Shown here one piece after another: positions 8,076 through 15,502 of a DNA stretch of 43,977 nt. Origin of the DNA: Halobacterium bonnevillei (GTDB taxonomy: Archaea > Halobacteriota > Halobacteria > Halobacteriales > Halobacteriaceae); the NCBI RefSeq assembly GCF_009831555.1, contig NZ_WUUU01000008.1:1-43977 (forward strand), given 5' to 3'. Below the pieces are notes generated by a model that saw nothing but the letters and a program-made list of their open reading frames with translations, did no database searches and was not told the origin of the DNA. A program made the position numbers and the translations under genes. Within the stretch, counting starts at the first letter, position 1. Every line of letters starts with the position of its first letter.

Positions 8076-9578
8076 ATGAGCGAGGAACCCGCGGCGACCC
8101 ACGAGGGCTCGGTACGGGTCGTCGGGACCGCGCACGTCTCCGCGGACAGCGTCGAGGAGGTCGAGCGCGTCGTCGAGGCGGAGCAGCCGGACACGGTCGC
8201 GGTCGAACTGGACGAAGGCCGGTTCCGCCAGATGCGGGGCGAGACGCCCGAGGACCTCGACGCGAGCGACCTGCTGAAGGGGAGCATGGCGTTCCAGTTC
8301 CTGGCGTACTGGCTGCTGTCGTACGTCCAGCAGCGGCTCGGCGAGAAGTTCGGCATCGAGCCCGGCGCGGACATGAAAGCCGGCGTCGACGCCGCCGAGC
8401 GCATCGGCGCGGACGTCGCGCTCGTGGACCGAGACATCCAGGTGACGATCCAGCGCTTCTGGGCGCGCATGACGGGCGTGGAGAAACTCCGCCTCGTCGG
8501 CGAACTCGCGCTCGGCGTGACCGACAGCCGAACCCTGGGTCTCGGCGTGGGCGCGCTCGCGGGGTTCCTCGTGGGCGTCGCCGCGGAGTTCGTCGCCGGG
8601 CCGTTCTTCATCCCGCCGCCGCCCGTCGACGTCGGTTTCCTGGCGACGCCAGTGTTGCTCGCGACCGGGCTGGCGGAAGCACTGCTGTTCGCCGGCGCCG
8701 GCGCCGTCGTGCTGGGCGTCGTGTTCGCGGTGCTGTTCGCGCGCACCGAGCCAGAGGACGTCGACGAGTTCTCGATGGACGACCTGACGGACGCGGACGT
8801 CGTGTCCGCGATGATGGAGGAGTTCCGCCGGTTCAGCCCGTCGGGCGCCCAGGCGCTCATCGACGAGCGCGACGCGTACATCGCGCACAACCTCGTCGCG
8901 CTCCGCGAGCAGGGCAAGCACGTCGTCGCCGTCGTCGGCGCGGGCCACCGCGAGGGCATCGAACACTACCTCGCGAACCCCGGCGAACTCCCGCCGATGG
9001 CGTCACTGCAGGGCACCCAGAAGAAGCGCTTCTCGGTGTTCCGGCTGCTCGGCCTGCTGTTGACTGTCGGTTTCCTCGTGTTCTTCGTGTTGCTCGTGAT
9101 GGCGGGCGTGAGCAACACCGTCCTGCTGAAGGTGTTCGGCGCGTGGTTTCTGTTCAACGGCGTCATCTCCATGACCGCCGCGAAGCTCGCCGGCGCGCAC
9201 TGGTCGAGCGCGGGCGTCGGCGGCGCCGTCGCGTGGCTGACGAGCGTCAACCCCCTGCTCGCGCCCGGCTGGTTCGCGGGCTACGTCGAACTCCGGTATC
9301 TCTCCGTTCGGGTCGCGGACATCGGGACGCTCAACGAACTCCTGGACGACGAGACCCGCCCGATTCGGGACATCCTCTCGGACATGCTGGACGTCCCGCT
9401 GTTCCGCCTCATCTCCGTCGTGGCGATGACGAACGTCGGGAGTTTCGTCGCGAGCGCGCTGTTCCCGTTCGTCGTGTTGCCGCTCATCGGCGGGCCGTTC
9501 GACAGCGTCGGCGCGGTGACTGACGCGATGCTCCGCGGCGTCGAGAACAGCATCGACGCCATCTGGGGGCTGTTCTGA
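8076..9578 (+). CDS. TraB/PrgY-family membrane protein
   Basis: The TraB family (PrgY, TraB, eukaryotic TRABD/Tiki) is thought to act as membrane-associated peptidases or pheromone inhibitors. The 500-aa product has the N-terminal family motif VGTAHVS (about residues 15-21) followed by VAVELDEGRF, and the second motif VVGAGHREGI (about 287-296). Hydrophobic segments split the domain (about 155-180 and 190-225). Several more membrane segments form the C-terminal half (about 315-350, 360-405, 450-475). The ATG at 8076 is preceded by AGCGTAAGG about 28 nt upstream. Its stop codon overlaps the start of the downstream site-2 protease gene (TGATG), so the two are almost certainly cotranslated. Confidence 0.88.
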   Translation: MSEEPAATHEGSVRVVGTAHVSADSVEEVERVVEAEQPDTVAVELDEGRFRQMRGETPEDLDASDLLKGSMAFQFLAYWLLSYVQQRLGEKFGIEPGADMKAGVDAAERIGADVALVDRDIQVTIQRFWARMTGVEKLRLVGELALGVTDSRTLGLGVGALAGFLVGVAAEFVAGPFFIPPPPVDVGFLATPVLLATGLAEALLFAGAGAVVLGVVFAVLFARTEPEDVDEFSMDDLTDADVVSAMMEEFRRFSPSGAQALIDERDAYIAHNLVALREQGKHVVAVVGAGHREGIEHYLANPGELPPMASLQGTQKKRFSVFRLLGLLLTVGFLVFFVLLVMAGVSNTVLLKVFGAWFLFNGVISMTAAKLAGAHWSSAGVGGAVAWLTSVNPLLAPGWFAGYVELRYLSVRVADIGTLNELLDDETRPIRDILSDMLDVPLFRLISVVAMTNVGSFVASALFPFVVLPLIGGPFDSVGAVTDAMLRGVENSIDAIWGLF

Positions 9579-10165
9579 TGCAGTTCAGCAGCCGTGAACT
9601 GCGCGACCTCCTCATCGCGTGGGTGGCGCTCGGGTTCGCGTTCAGCCTCCTCTACGTGCCCGTGTCCGCGACGACGATGGCGGATGTCCTCGTGAGCCAG
9701 ACGTTCGCGTTCGAGTTCGGGTTGAGTCTGGCGACGGTCGGCGTCGCGTTCCTCCTGCACGAGCTCGCGCACAAGCTCGTGGCCGTGCACTTCGGTCAGC
9801 ACGCGGAGTTCCGCGCGGACTTCGGGATGCTCGCGCTGGCCGTCGCGGGCGGCCTCGCCGGGTTCCTGTTCGCCGCGCCCGGCGCAGTCCACCACCGCGG
9901 CCGCATCACGCCCCGCGAGCACGGCCTCATCGCAGTCGCCGGGCCGCTGACGAACGTCGCGCTCGCCGCCGTCTCCCTCGGTCTGCTGACGGTGTTCCCG
10001 GACCTCGCGTGGCGGGGCCTGTTCATCAACGTCCTGCTCGCCGGGTTCAACATGATCCCGTTCGGACCGCTGGACGGCCGCACGGTCCTCGATTGGAGCC
10101 CAGTGGCGTACGCGGCTGCAGCCGTCCCGACCATCGGCCCCGCGCTCTTCCTGTTCTTCGGCTGA
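9578..10165 (+). CDS. Site-2-protease-like (M50) membrane metalloprotease
   Basis: M50 proteases cut substrates within the membrane. The 195-aa product is mostly hydrophobic, with the zinc motif HELAH at residues about 61-65 inside a membrane helix and the second motif NMIPFGPLDG at about 158-167, which supplies the third zinc ligand (Asp). IAVAGPLTN lies between them, as in other haloarchaeal S2P-like proteins. It lacks PDZ or CBS domains and is a minimal core. It overlaps the TraB-family gene by one base (9578), so the two probably form a functional pair. purM follows after 107 nt with its own promoter. Confidence 0.9.
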   Translation: MQFSSRELRDLLIAWVALGFAFSLLYVPVSATTMADVLVSQTFAFEFGLSLATVGVAFLLHELAHKLVAVHFGQHAEFRADFGMLALAVAGGLAGFLFAAPGAVHHRGRITPREHGLIAVAGPLTNVALAAVSLGLLTVFPDLAWRGLFINVLLAGFNMIPFGPLDGRTVLDWSPVAYAAAAVPTIGPALFLFFG

Positions 10166-10240
10166 CGACGGGGTTCGTTCCGCCGGTCGCTTCGACCGCA
10201 CTCGGCTCGCCCGTGTTGTGCTTCGACGCATAGACCGGCA

Positions 10241-10249
10241 CGTTTAACG
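10241..10249 (+). promoter_or_regulatory. TATA element of purM
   Basis: CGTTTAACG is centred 28 nt before the purM ATG at 10273, so purM is transcribed independently of the upstream protease pair. Confidence 0.6.
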
Positions 10250-10272
10250 CCGCGAGATACGCACGCTCGTGT

Positions 10273-11289
10273 ATGACCGAGAGCGACGAGAACGGAGGCG
10301 AGGACGACAACGGGGCGGAGTTGACGTACGCCGACGCGGGCGTGGACATCGAGGACAGCGAAGCGGCCACGGCGGCACTCGTCGGCGCCGTCTCGGAGGT
10401 CGCAGATACGACCGAGTACGCGGGGCTCGTCGACATGGGCGACCGGTACCTGGCGCTGGCGACGGACGGCGTCGGGACCAAACTGCTGGTCGCGGAGGCC
10501 CTGGGCGACTACTCGACGGTGGGCATCGACTGCATCGCGATGAACGTCAACGACCTCGTCGCGGCGGGCGTCGAACCCGCGGCGTTCGTGGACTACCTGG
10601 CCGTGGACGAACCGGACGAGCGCCGCGAGGCGGAACTCGGCGAAGGGCTCGCGGCTGGCGCCGAGGCAGCCGGGGTCGCGCTCATCGGCGGCGAAACCGC
10701 CGTCATGCCGGAAGTCGTGATGGACTTCGACCTGGCGGGCACCGTCGCGGGCCTCGCCACCGACGACGACCTGCTGCCGGGCGAGGCCGAGGCTGGAGAC
10801 GTTCTGGTCGGGTTCCGGTCGTCCGGCATCCACTCGAACGGCCTGACGCTCGCGCGGAAAGCCGCGGACCGCGCAGGCGGGTTCGACGAGCCGTTCCCGG
10901 GCGACGGCTACGACACTGTCGGCGAAGCGCTGCTGGAGCCGACCCGGATCTACGCGTACCTCCTCGATGCGCTGCACGAATACGACGCGCACGCCGCGGC
11001 CCACGTGACCGGCGGCGGGTGGACGAACCTCGAGCGGATGGGCGAGTTCCGCTACGAAGTCACGGACCCGCTTCCCGCACACGACGTCTTCGCGTTCGTG
11101 CAGGACGCCGGAAACGTCAGCGACGAGGAGATGCACCGCACGTTCAACATGGGCACCGGGTTCGTCGTCGCGCTCCCGGAAGACGCCGCCGAGGGCCTCG
11201 TCGATAATTCTGACGGCGAGCGAATCGGTCGCGTCGCGGACCCGTCGGAGGACGGCGGCAGCGTGGAGATCCGCGGGCTGTCGCTGTAG
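10273..11289 (+). CDS. purM: Phosphoribosylformylglycinamidine cyclo-ligase (AIR synthetase)
   Basis: PurM closes the imidazole ring in purine synthesis, converting FGAM and ATP to AIR. The 338-aa length fits. An acidic N-terminal tail (ESDENGGEDDNG) leads into LTYADAGVDI. The family features are present: DGVGTKLLVAEALG, GIDCIAMNVNDLVAAGVEPAAF, LIGGETAVMP, DFDLAGTVAGL, GIHSNGLTLAR, HVTGGGWTNL and FNMGTGFVV. It is a single gene with its own TATA element. It lies convergent with the XRE-CBS regulator, whose stop is 35 nt away. No other purine genes are in the window. Confidence 0.97.
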   Translation: MTESDENGGEDDNGAELTYADAGVDIEDSEAATAALVGAVSEVADTTEYAGLVDMGDRYLALATDGVGTKLLVAEALGDYSTVGIDCIAMNVNDLVAAGVEPAAFVDYLAVDEPDERREAELGEGLAAGAEAAGVALIGGETAVMPEVVMDFDLAGTVAGLATDDDLLPGEAEAGDVLVGFRSSGIHSNGLTLARKAADRAGGFDEPFPGDGYDTVGEALLEPTRIYAYLLDALHEYDAHAAAHVTGGGWTNLERMGEFRYEVTDPLPAHDVFAFVQDAGNVSDEEMHRTFNMGTGFVVALPEDAAEGLVDNSDGERIGRVADPSEDGGSVEIRGLSL

Positions 11290-11324
11290 GCCACGCCAGC
11301 CGGACGACAGCCGGAACTGCGCCG

Positions 11325-11864
11325 CTAACTGATGCGGGCGGCGACGTCGGCCTGCGTGATGATGCCGACCGTCTCGCCGTCCTCGGTGACCATCACGGCC
11401 TTGTAGTGGTCGAGGAGGCTCGATATCTCGTCGAGCGTGGCGTCCCCGGAGACCGTCGGGAAACTCTCGCTCATCACGTCACGCACCGGGTGGTCGCCGA
11501 CGTCTTCGCCGGCGTGGACGACGTCGCTGTCGCTGATCGAGCCGACGGGGACGCCGTTCGTGATGACCGGAAGCTGGGAGTAGCCGGCGTCCTGCATCTT
11601 CTCGACGGCGTGGCTGACGGTGTCCTCGGGCGCGACGCTGATGACCTCCTCGTTCATGAGGGTGTTCGCGCGGACGACGTCGCCCTCTGCTTCGTCGAGC
11701 GCTTCGACGATCCGGCGCAGCGTGGACAGTCGCGGGTCGACGTCTCCACCCTCGATGCGGGCGATGAGTGGTTGTGAGACGCCCGCGCGGTTGGCGAGTT
11801 CGCTCTGGGTGAGTTCCAGCGACGTGCGCCGTTCGCGCAGGTCCTTGGGCGTCGGCAGTCGCAT
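11325..11864 (-). CDS. XRE-type helix-turn-helix regulator with paired CBS domains
   Basis: A 179-aa DNA-binding protein. The N-terminal HTH (about residues 8-62) reads ERRTSLELTQSELANRAGVSQPLIARIEGG in the manner of XRE/Cro regulators. Two CBS motifs follow (about 67-117 and 127-177): MNEEVISVAPEDTVSHAVEKM with GSISDSDVV, and MSESFPTVSGDATLDEI with VGIITQADV. CBS pairs usually bind adenosine nucleotides, so this looks like a nucleotide-sensing regulator. The promoter region contains two overlapping inverted repeats (11872-11893), suggesting self-control. It lies next to purM, but a purine link is only a guess. Confidence 0.92.
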   Translation of the reverse strand: MRLPTPKDLRERRTSLELTQSELANRAGVSQPLIARIEGGDVDPRLSTLRRIVEALDEAEGDVVRANTLMNEEVISVAPEDTVSHAVEKMQDAGYSQLPVITNGVPVGSISDSDVVHAGEDVGDHPVRDVMSESFPTVSGDATLDEISSLLDHYKAVMVTEDGETVGIITQADVAARIS

Positions 11865-11871
11865 ACGCCCG

Positions 11872-11893
11872 AATAACCAACAGTTATTAATAA
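11872..11893 (-). promoter_or_regulatory. Core promoter and candidate operator of the XRE-CBS gene
   Basis: An AT-rich island 8-29 nt upstream of the ATG at 11864 holds a perfect inverted repeat (AATAAC - 5 nt - GTTATT, 11872-11888) overlapping a perfect 10-bp palindrome (TTATTAATAA, 11884-11893). The second coincides with the expected TATA position, so a dimeric regulator bound here would block TBP. Confidence 0.5.
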
Positions 11894-11906
11894 ATGTTCG
11901 GGAGGC

Positions 11907-12275
11907 TTACGCGTCCTCGGACTCGACCTCGCCGCCCTCCTCGATGACCTCGATGACCTCGAGAGGGACGTCGCGGAGCGCGCCGCCGACCTCGCTCTTC
12001 GCGATGCGCTCGGCGTGCTCCTCGCTGTCCGCGTTGAACACCGTCAGCTCCAGGACGAGACCGACCAGCGCGGTCTTCGCTGCGAGGAACGCGGCGTCCA
12101 GCGGTTCCGCGCAGGCTGGACACGTCGTCACCCCGGCCTCGACTTCGACGTAGTCGAGGTCCTGGTCGTTCAGTCGTTTGCCGGCTTCGCTCACGGCGAC
12201 GCCGATGGCGTCGTCGGAGTTCTCGACGTCACGGACCAGCCACGCGGCTTCCATCGCAACGACGTAGTTGCTCAT
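11907..12275 (-). CDS. DUF555/UPF0212 family protein
   Basis: A 122-aa product of the archaeal UPF0212 (DUF555) family, which has no known function. It matches the family closely: an N-terminal YVVAMEAAWLVRDVENSDDAIGVA split over two helices, KRLNDQDLDYVEVE, a CPAC motif, then ALVGLVLELTVFNADSEEHAERIAKSE and GGALRDVPLEVIEV. Only one CxxC pair is present, so any zinc site would need a partner molecule. The tail is acidic. The start is the ATG at 12275. It is upstream of, and codirectional with, the XRE-CBS gene, 42 nt apart. Confidence 0.9.
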   Translation of the reverse strand: MSNYVVAMEAAWLVRDVENSDDAIGVAVSEAGKRLNDQDLDYVEVEAGVTTCPACAEPLDAAFLAAKTALVGLVLELTVFNADSEEHAERIAKSEVGGALRDVPLEVIEVIEEGGEVESEDA

Positions 12276-12490
12276 ACGTGTTCATCGGGGCGCGGATAGT
12301 CGTGCTTTGTGGTTTGGCCGCCTCACAGCGCACGTCACCAAAATGGTCCCTGTAAGTTATGGCGTGGTGCCGGGACAGCAACAGAGCCCCTACGACTCGC
12401 TACGGGAGGACCGCAACATCCAACCGCCCCCGTCCGACGAAAACAAAACCGCCATACAGCGCGGGTTTCGGTCGACCCCGCCGCCCGGAA

Positions 12491-12504
12491 GACTTATATA
12501 TGGG
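12491..12504 (+). promoter_or_regulatory. Strong TATA box of the 55-aa membrane peptide gene
   Basis: GACTTATATATGGG is the closest match to a consensus archaeal TATA box in the window. It is centred about 31 nt before the ATG at 12529 and argues that this short reading frame is a real, well-expressed gene. Confidence 0.65.
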
Positions 12505-12528
12505 TGCGTCTTGGGCAGCAGTACTCCG

Positions 12529-12696
12529 ATGCTCGACCGCACCACCCGACTCGCGCTGTTCACGCTGTACCAGTCCAGCCTCGCGCTGGGCATCCTGCTG
12601 TTGCCCGTCGCGCTGCTCGTCCGCCAGGCCGGCGTCACACTCCCGGTCCACCAGCTCGTCGAACGCACCGAGCGTGCGTACGAAGCCGCCAACTGA
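12529..12696 (+). CDS. 55-aa single-span membrane peptide, unknown function
   Basis: I do not assign a function. The peptide begins MLDRTTRLALFTLYQSSL, has one hydrophobic span (about residues 8-32, with ALGILLLPVALLV) and a short charged C-terminal helix (HQLVERTERAYEAAN). Positive charges before the span suggest the N-terminus faces the cytoplasm. A longer upstream reading frame exists, but the strong TATA element at 12491-12504 points to the ATG at 12529. It is followed after 234 nt by psmB, which has its own promoter. The stretch 12276-12490 upstream shows no gene. Confidence 0.7.
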   Translation: MLDRTTRLALFTLYQSSLALGILLLPVALLVRQAGVTLPVHQLVERTERAYEAAN

Positions 12697-12896
12697 TTCT
12701 CAGTCCCGCCACCTGACGACTGCCGCCGCAGACCACCGTACAAACGGCACGTCACGGCTCACGCCAGAAACTACCCGCCTCCAACTGCAAGTGACGACTC
12801 CGGCCGTCAACTGACCGCCCAGGCCGCCGACTGCGGACGCCGCCGTGACGGCCGCTCCCCGCTGGTTCTTCGAGGCCGCGAATCCCCGGAAAAGAT

Positions 12897-12907
12897 GGTT
12901 TTATCAG
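12897..12907 (+). promoter_or_regulatory. TATA element of psmB
   Basis: GGTTTTATCAG is centred about 29 nt before the psmB ATG at 12931, consistent with a leaderless transcript. Confidence 0.6.
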
Positions 12908-12930
12908 TGGCGGACTGGTAACTTCCGGTA

Positions 12931-13662
12931 ATGTTCAACAGCAACGACGGCCCTGAGTTCGCCCGAAACCAGGACCGCTTCGGCGGCACCCAGAACCCCT
13001 ACGAGCCGGAAATCGGTACCCTCCCCGACGGCAATCAGGCAGGCGCAGACGACGCCAACATCAACAAGACCGGCACCACCATCGTCGGCCTCACCACCGA
13101 CAGCGGCGTCGTGATGGCCTCGGACATGCGCGCCAGCCTCGGCGGCCGCGTCGTCTCCAACAAGGACGTCCAGAAGGTCGAAGAGATCCAGCCCAACGCC
13201 GCCCTCTCGATGTCGGGGTCCGTCGGCGGCGCCCAGTCGTTCATCCGGTCGCTGCGCGCGGAAGCGAACCTCTACGAGGCCCGGCGCGGCGAGTACATGT
13301 CCATCAGCGCGCTCGCCACGATGGGGTCGAACCTCCTGCGCGGTGGCCCGTTCTTCCGCGTCGTCCCGATTCTCGGCGGCGTCGACGACGAGGGCGGCCA
13401 CGTCTTCAGCCTCGACCCATCCGGTAGCTCGCTCTCCGACAACTACACCGCACAGGGCTCCGGGATGCCGTACGCGCTCGGTGTTCTCGAACAGGAGTTC
13501 TCCGAGGACCTGACGATGGACGACGCCGTCGGCGTCGCCGCGCAGGCCATCGACTCCGCCAGCGAACGCGACACGGCGTCGGGCAACGGCATCCACATCA
13601 CGAAAATCACGGAGGAAGCAGTCGAAATCGTCGGCCACAAGGACATCGACGAGGTTCTCTGA
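12931..13662 (+). CDS. psmB: Proteasome beta subunit precursor
   Basis: This is the catalytic subunit of the 20S proteasome core, which degrades proteins unfolded by AAA ATPases. The 243-aa precursor has a propeptide of about 46 residues removed autocatalytically before Thr47 (NINK|TGTTIVG). Thr47 then becomes the N-terminal nucleophile. The active-site Asp lies in MASDMRASLGG and the catalytic Lys follows in the SNKDVQKV region. Downstream are SMSGSVGGAQSF, PILGGVDDEGGHVFSLDPSGS and SGMPYALGVLE. The protein is otherwise typical. Cdc48, encoded at 19734-21956, is a candidate ATPase partner for the core. Confidence 0.97.
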   Translation: MFNSNDGPEFARNQDRFGGTQNPYEPEIGTLPDGNQAGADDANINKTGTTIVGLTTDSGVVMASDMRASLGGRVVSNKDVQKVEEIQPNAALSMSGSVGGAQSFIRSLRAEANLYEARRGEYMSISALATMGSNLLRGGPFFRVVPILGGVDDEGGHVFSLDPSGSSLSDNYTAQGSGMPYALGVLEQEFSEDLTMDDAVGVAAQAIDSASERDTASGNGIHITKITEEAVEIVGHKDIDEVL

Positions 13663-13781
13663 GGCCGCACCCGGACCCGAACAGCTACCACGGGACGTCA
13701 TCGTCGGCGGCGGCCCAGGCCGTCGCAATCCCGATTTCTCTCTCGTCTCTCCCCGACTACTCCAGCGCCCGCGAAGCCGCT

Positions 13782-13904
13782 GTACTCGAATTCGTCGGCG
13801 TTGCCGAGTCTCTGGAGGCGCATTATTCAAGTTTGTCGCCGCTCCAGCCGCTCTGCAGCCGCGTTACTCGAGTTCGTCGCCGCGGCCGAGCCAGTCGGCG
13901 AAAC
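13782..13904. repeat. Three degenerate 41-bp tandem units at the 3' end of the second GCS2-like gene
   Basis: Units start at 13782, 13823 and 13864, exactly 41 bp apart. Each begins with a form of TTACTCGAGTTCGTCG, read on the plus strand. The third is the actual stop codon and last codons of the gene at 13864-15393; the other two are decayed copies downstream of it. The two outer copies match at about 26 of 41 positions by hand count. The rest of 13663-13781 shows no gene. Confidence 0.6.
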
Positions 13905-15393
13905 TCCCCGACAGCAGCGTCTCGCGCTGGTTCTCGATGTACTCGCACTGCATCGCGTATACGGCGTTCTCGAACGTGTTGCCGTCGTAGAGCGCGCTCC
14001 GCACGCGGTCGCGCTTCCACGAGGCGGGCGTGATTTCGTGGCGTGCGCGCTGGCGCAGCGGCCACAGGTACTTCGCCGCCTGTTCGTCCGAGAGGCCGCG
14101 ACGGTGCAGACCGGCCTGGGCCTGGTCGAAGAGGTCCGCGTACAGCTCCTTCGTGTCCGTGACGCGGTCGCCGTCCGTATCGATCCAGGTGAGGTCGGCG
14201 CTCAGGCCGTTCCGAGCGGCGTTGTAGAAGTTCTCGCGGGCGGTCTCCCAGTCGAGGTCGTACAGGGGGTGCTCCGTCCGCGGGAGATTCTCCAGGAGGC
14301 CCGCGAAGGCCGCCTGCACCGCGATGGTGTCGCGGACCGTCGGCTGCCCGGCGATGGGGCGGAACTCGATGCGGGCGTTCGCGTTCTCCGTCGACGACCC
14401 GCCGAACACGGGCCGCACCCACCGCCAGTACGTCCCGTGCTTCCGGCGCCAGTGCGCGAACTCGTCGTCGAAGCGCCCGCCGTCGGACGCCGGCATCGGG
14501 ACGATGGTCTCGTCCGCTGCGACCCGGTCGACGGCGTCCGCGACGCTCCCCATGTCGGCCGGGAACCGGACTTTCTCGCGCTCGCCGGGGACGTTCAGTA
14601 CCGTCTCGAAGACGTCGATGCGGGACTCCTGCCAGCCGTCCGCGAGAATCGCCTCGGGCGTGGCGTCCTCGTCGTAGAGGTCCGGCGGGAACAGCGGCGA
14701 GTTCACGCACAGCGCGAGCAGCGGGCCGGCGAACCGGAGCGCGTACCGGAAGTACGTCGGCAGGTCGACGGCCTGCGGCACCTGGTAGTGCGGCTGGATC
14801 GACGTGATGAGCGCCTCCGGCATCACAGTCGCCGCATCCAGGGAGACGTGGGGGGAGTCCAGGCGCATCCCCGCGGGATCGTCGGTGTTCGCCATCGCGT
14901 GGTAGCGCGCCGACGCGCTCATGTTGGTCGCGATCTCGACGCCGTCGCGCTCCACGCTGTCGGTGAGGTAGCTGCGTGCCGTCTCGCCCTCCGGCGGAAT
15001 CGTCCACATGCCGTCGCTGACGAGGTGGAGGCCCTCCGCGGCCATCGGCTCCTCGGCCGCTGCGAGGTTGGCTTTCACCTCGGCCTCCTGCGCGCGGAGG
15101 CCGCGCTCGTTCAACGGCTGCGGGCTGGTCGTCATCTCGGCGTTGTGGAGGCCCAGTTCCTTCTCGAAGCCGACGAACTCGAGGACGCGACGCGGGACGC
15201 GTGCCAGCGACCCGTCGTCGGTGACTGCGTAGAACTCGTACTCGAGGCCGACGATGGCCTGGGGGTTGTCGAACGTTCCGGCGGCGATCTCGGTCTTGAC
15301 GACTTCCGCGTCCTCGCGGACCTGTCGCTGGAATGCCTCCGCGTCCACGTCGAGCACCTCCTGCACCCGGTCCACGAGGTCCGACCCTGTCAT
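13864..15393 (-). CDS. Glutamate-cysteine ligase-like (GCS2-type) carboxylate-amine ligase, paralogue 2
   Basis: A paralogue of the gene at 6404-7939, 509 aa versus 511, and collinear with it throughout. Shared blocks include GTFDNPQAIVGLEYEFY, LGLHNAE, TSPQPLN, LVSDGMWTIPPEGE, ITSIQPHYQ, KHGTYWRWVRPVFGG, IEFRPIAGQPTVRDT, LDWETARENFYNAAR and LSADLTWID. One difference in a conserved block is a Cys (LLALCVNSP) where paralogue 1 has Gly. The start at the ATG at 15393 is supported by TTCTTAAGCC (15415-15424) about 27 nt upstream. Its 3' end is repeated downstream (13782-13863). It is divergent from the DNA ligase gene. The substrate could be Cys, another amino acid or an amine; the sequence does not tell. 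Confidence 0.8.
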   Translation of the reverse strand: MTGSDLVDRVQEVLDVDAEAFQRQVREDAEVVKTEIAAGTFDNPQAIVGLEYEFYAVTDDGSLARVPRRVLEFVGFEKELGLHNAEMTTSPQPLNERGLRAQEAEVKANLAAAEEPMAAEGLHLVSDGMWTIPPEGETARSYLTDSVERDGVEIATNMSASARYHAMANTDDPAGMRLDSPHVSLDAATVMPEALITSIQPHYQVPQAVDLPTYFRYALRFAGPLLALCVNSPLFPPDLYDEDATPEAILADGWQESRIDVFETVLNVPGEREKVRFPADMGSVADAVDRVAADETIVPMPASDGGRFDDEFAHWRRKHGTYWRWVRPVFGGSSTENANARIEFRPIAGQPTVRDTIAVQAAFAGLLENLPRTEHPLYDLDWETARENFYNAARNGLSADLTWIDTDGDRVTDTKELYADLFDQAQAGLHRRGLSDEQAAKYLWPLRQRARHEITPASWKRDRVRSALYDGNTFENAVYAMQCEYIENQRETLLSGSFADWLGRGDELE

Positions 15394-15414
15394 GAGCGTG
15401 GGGTTGGCGCTCCT

Positions 15415-15424
15415 GGCTTAAGAA
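15415..15424 (-). promoter_or_regulatory. TATA element of the second GCS2-like gene
   Basis: TTCTTAAGCC on the minus strand, centred about 27 nt before the ATG at 15393. Confidence 0.5.
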
Positions 15425-15467
15425 GGGCTTGGCGGTCAGGCGCCAGCCGAGCGCGGAGGCGGTTCGA

Positions 15468-15480
15468 CTGTTTTAACTAC
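15468..15480 (+). promoter_or_regulatory. TATA element of the DNA ligase gene
   Basis: CTGTTTTAACTAC is centred about 29 nt before the ATG at 15503. With the element at 15415-15424 it makes a compact divergent promoter pair in a 109-bp spacer. Confidence 0.6.
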
Positions 15481-15502
15481 GGGACCGGGCTACCGCCGAG
15501 TA

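Noticed and set aside
6750-8966. Long minus-strand frames extending across the TraB-family gene
   Set aside because: Low-complexity Arg/Ala-rich products in GC-rich DNA; the plus-strand product has family motifs and membrane segments.
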